A stretch of DNA of 5,862 bases from Clostridia bacterium. GTDB taxonomy: Bacteria; Bacillota; Clostridia; Oscillospirales; Acutalibacteraceae. The position numbers and the translations under genes are program-made. Shown piece after piece: positions 4,334-5,862 of this stretch. How positions within the stretch are numbered: position 1 is the first letter of the stretch; every line of letters begins with the position of its first letter. The notes under the pieces are model-generated. The model worked only from the letters and a program-made list of their open reading frames with translations, was not told where the DNA came from and did no database searches. The stretch is from positions 1 to 5,862 of the forward strand of contig CAAEVU010000139.1 of NCBI GenBank assembly GCA_900759575.1, given 5' to 3'.

Positions 4334-5809
4334 ATGGAAGGATTTAATGTTTACAAAGATATTCAGGACCGCACCAACGGAGAAATCTATATCGGTGTGG
4401 TAGGTCCTGTGCGTACGGGGAAATCCACCTTCATCAAGAAGTTTATGGATACGGTGGTAATCCCCCATATCCCCGACGGAATGCAGCGGGAACGAGCCAT
4501 TGACGAGTTGCCCCAGTCCTCGGCTGGGCGTACCATCATGACCACCGAGCCCAAATTTATTCCCGAGCAGGCTGTGGATGTTCAGATCGATGAGGATGCT
4601 TCTTTCCGTGTGCGGATGATCGATTGTGTGGGGTACATTGTGCCCAGTGCCATAGGCTACATTGAAGAGGACCAGCCCAGGATGGTGCGTACCCCGTGGT
4701 ACGAGGAGCCGATCCCATTTAATATGGCCGCGGAGATCGGCACCAAAAAGGTGATTACAGAGCATTCCACCATTGGCCTTGTGATCACCACAGATGGCAG
4801 TATCAGCGATATTCCCCGGGAAGAGTATGAGGAAGCAGAAGAACGGGTGATCGATGAACTGAACCAAACAGGACGGCCATACGTCATGCTTCTCAACTGT
4901 GTGTATCCCGAGACACAGGAGGCCCGCGACTTGGCAGCCAGATTGGGAGAAAAGTATGGGATACCCGTGCTTCCAGTGAATTGCATTGACATCACTGAAC
5001 AGGATATCCGGGACATCATTGCCAGCTTGTTGTACCAATTCCCTGTGCGGGAAGTGGCGTTGGATTTGCCGGGGTGGGTCACATCTCTGGAGTCCGACCA
5101 CTGGCTTCTTTCCGGAGTGCTTTCCACATTGCGCACCGCTTGTGGGATTCATAAGATGTGCCAGGTGAAAGGAATGTTGGAAAGCCTAAAATCCTGTGAT
5201 TCCGTGAAAGCGGTGAACATACGGCGCATTGACCTGGGAAGCGGTCAGGGCCGGGCAGAACTTGTGTTTGACCAGGCGCTGTTTTATCGCATCCTCAGCG
5301 AAAAGACGGGCATCGAGATCCAGGACGATTCAGAGTTGATGGCCCAGTTGGTGGAGATGACGGCGATCAAGCAGAAATTCCAGAAGCTGCAGCAGGCATA
5401 TGAGGATGTGCAGCAGACCGGGTATGGCATTGTCATGCCGGATGTGGAGGAATTGACTTTGGAGGAGCCTCAGATCCTAAAGCAGAACGGGAAATACGGG
5501 ATTCGTCTCAAGGCAACCGCACCTTCCATCCACATGATGAAGACCCAGATCCATACGGAGATTACTCCGATCGTTGGCTCCGAGCAGCAGTCGGAAGAGC
5601 TGGTAATGTATCTCTTGAAGGAGTTCGAGGAGAATCCGGTGAAGATTTGGGAGTCCAATATCTTTGGAAAATCCCTCCATTCGCTGGTAAACGAGGGTCT
5701 GCACAACAAGCTGTACCGCATGCCTGCCGACGCTCGGGAAAAGGTTCGAGAGACCATCGAACGGATCATCAACGATGGATGCAGCGGCCTGCTGTGCATT
5801 ATTCTGTAA
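4334..5809 (+). CDS. spoIVA: Stage IV sporulation protein A (SpoIVA), coat basement ATPase
   Basis: SpoIVA hydrolyses ATP to polymerise irreversibly into the basement layer of the spore coat, anchored to the outer forespore membrane by SpoVM. The 491-residue length is almost identical to the B. subtilis protein (492). The N-terminal TRAFAC-type ATPase shows Walker A GPVRTGKS (24-31, Lys30), threonines 70-71 in the MTTEP motif corresponding to the known sensor threonines, and Walker B RMIDCVGY with Asp97; these numbers equal those of the mutated catalytic residues in B. subtilis. The middle region runs about 240-400. The C-terminal part ends in the Gly/Cys/hydrophobic tail DGCSGLLCIIL, the region known to contact SpoVM. 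The ATG at 4334 follows GAGAGG (4322-4327) with 6-base spacing; the first residues MEGFNVYKDIQDRTNGEIYI fit the family start. It lies 29 bases after the sipL-type gene, so shared mother-cell expression is likely. No defects are visible. Confidence 0.98.
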   Translation: MEGFNVYKDIQDRTNGEIYIGVVGPVRTGKSTFIKKFMDTVVIPHIPDGMQRERAIDELPQSSAGRTIMTTEPKFIPEQAVDVQIDEDASFRVRMIDCVGYIVPSAIGYIEEDQPRMVRTPWYEEPIPFNMAAEIGTKKVITEHSTIGLVITTDGSISDIPREEYEEAEERVIDELNQTGRPYVMLLNCVYPETQEARDLAARLGEKYGIPVLPVNCIDITEQDIRDIIASLLYQFPVREVALDLPGWVTSLESDHWLLSGVLSTLRTACGIHKMCQVKGMLESLKSCDSVKAVNIRRIDLGSGQGRAELVFDQALFYRILSEKTGIEIQDDSELMAQLVEMTAIKQKFQKLQQAYEDVQQTGYGIVMPDVEELTLEEPQILKQNGKYGIRLKATAPSIHMMKTQIHTEITPIVGSEQQSEELVMYLLKEFEENPVKIWESNIFGKSLHSLVNEGLHNKLYRMPADAREKVRETIERIINDGCSGLLCIIL

Positions 5810-5812
5810 GCT

Positions 5813-5862
5813 ATGCAGGATTTGGAAAAGATGCAGGAGATAGAGGAACTGGGACTGGAAGA
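5813..5862 (+). CDS. Possible start of a downstream gene (partial, runs off window)
   Basis: An ATG three bases after the spoIVA stop opens 16 codons to the window edge, reading MQDLEKMQEIEELGLE, an acidic, helix-prone sequence. No clear ribosome site precedes this ATG; a second in-frame ATG at 5831 has GGAAAAG immediately before it, which is too close to be ideal. The frame could be real and coupled to spoIVA, or chance. I recognise no family from so few residues. Confidence 0.25.
   Translation, partial: MQDLEKMQEIEELGLE

Noticed and set aside
3309..5152. Long - strand open frames (3309-4244 and 4169-5152) opposite the SPOCS-LysM gene and spoIVA
   Set aside because: They are shadows of clearly coding + strand genes and show no recognisable protein pattern.
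1..5862. CRISPR arrays, tRNA or rRNA genes, insertion sequences, attachment sites
   Set aside because: No regularly spaced repeats, cloverleaf-like segments, rRNA motifs, transposase frames or terminal inverted repeats were seen; the window is conserved chromosomal content.

Overview
The window looks like chromosomal DNA from an endospore-forming member of the Clostridia, probably near the Oscillospiraceae/Ruminococcaceae, with roughly balanced base composition. It is inferred from gene content (PASTA kinase, RsgA, ThiN, SpoVM, SPOCS-LysM coat protein, SpoIVA) and protein style; no rRNA or other taxonomic marker is present. All supported genes lie on the + strand.

Region 1 (1-2309) is a tightly packed housekeeping operon: the 3' end of a PASTA-domain Ser/Thr kinase gene (pknB/prkC), then rsgA (circularly permuted GTPase of 30S ribosome maturation), then thiN (thiamine pyrophosphokinase). 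pknB and rsgA share a GTGA stop/start overlap and rsgA and thiN overlap by 28 bases. The order matches the Bacillus subtilis prkC-cpgA-rpe-thiN-spoVM region, but rpe is absent between rsgA and thiN.

Region 2 (2310-2771) looks intergenic but is dense. It holds a possible stem-loop that hides a ribosome binding site, a 62-residue Cys-rich hydrophobic small ORF, a 29-codon gene that I identify as spoVM (joined to the previous ORF by an ATGA overlap), a strong intrinsic terminator, and directly after it a sequence resembling a sigma-E (mother-cell) promoter.

Region 3 (2772-5809) holds two sporulation genes: a 510-residue SPOCS (DUF3794)-LysM protein that matches the SipL family, and spoIVA, the coat-basement ATPase. 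The last 50 bases may begin another gene.

Together SpoVM (membrane anchor that senses forespore curvature), SpoIVA (self-polymerising ATPase scaffold) and SipL (the SpoIVA-binding protein that plays the SpoVID role in Clostridia) would form the basement layer on which the spore coat is built. Having all three within about 3.3 kb is the most notable feature of the window; spoVM is short enough to be missed by ordinary gene calling.
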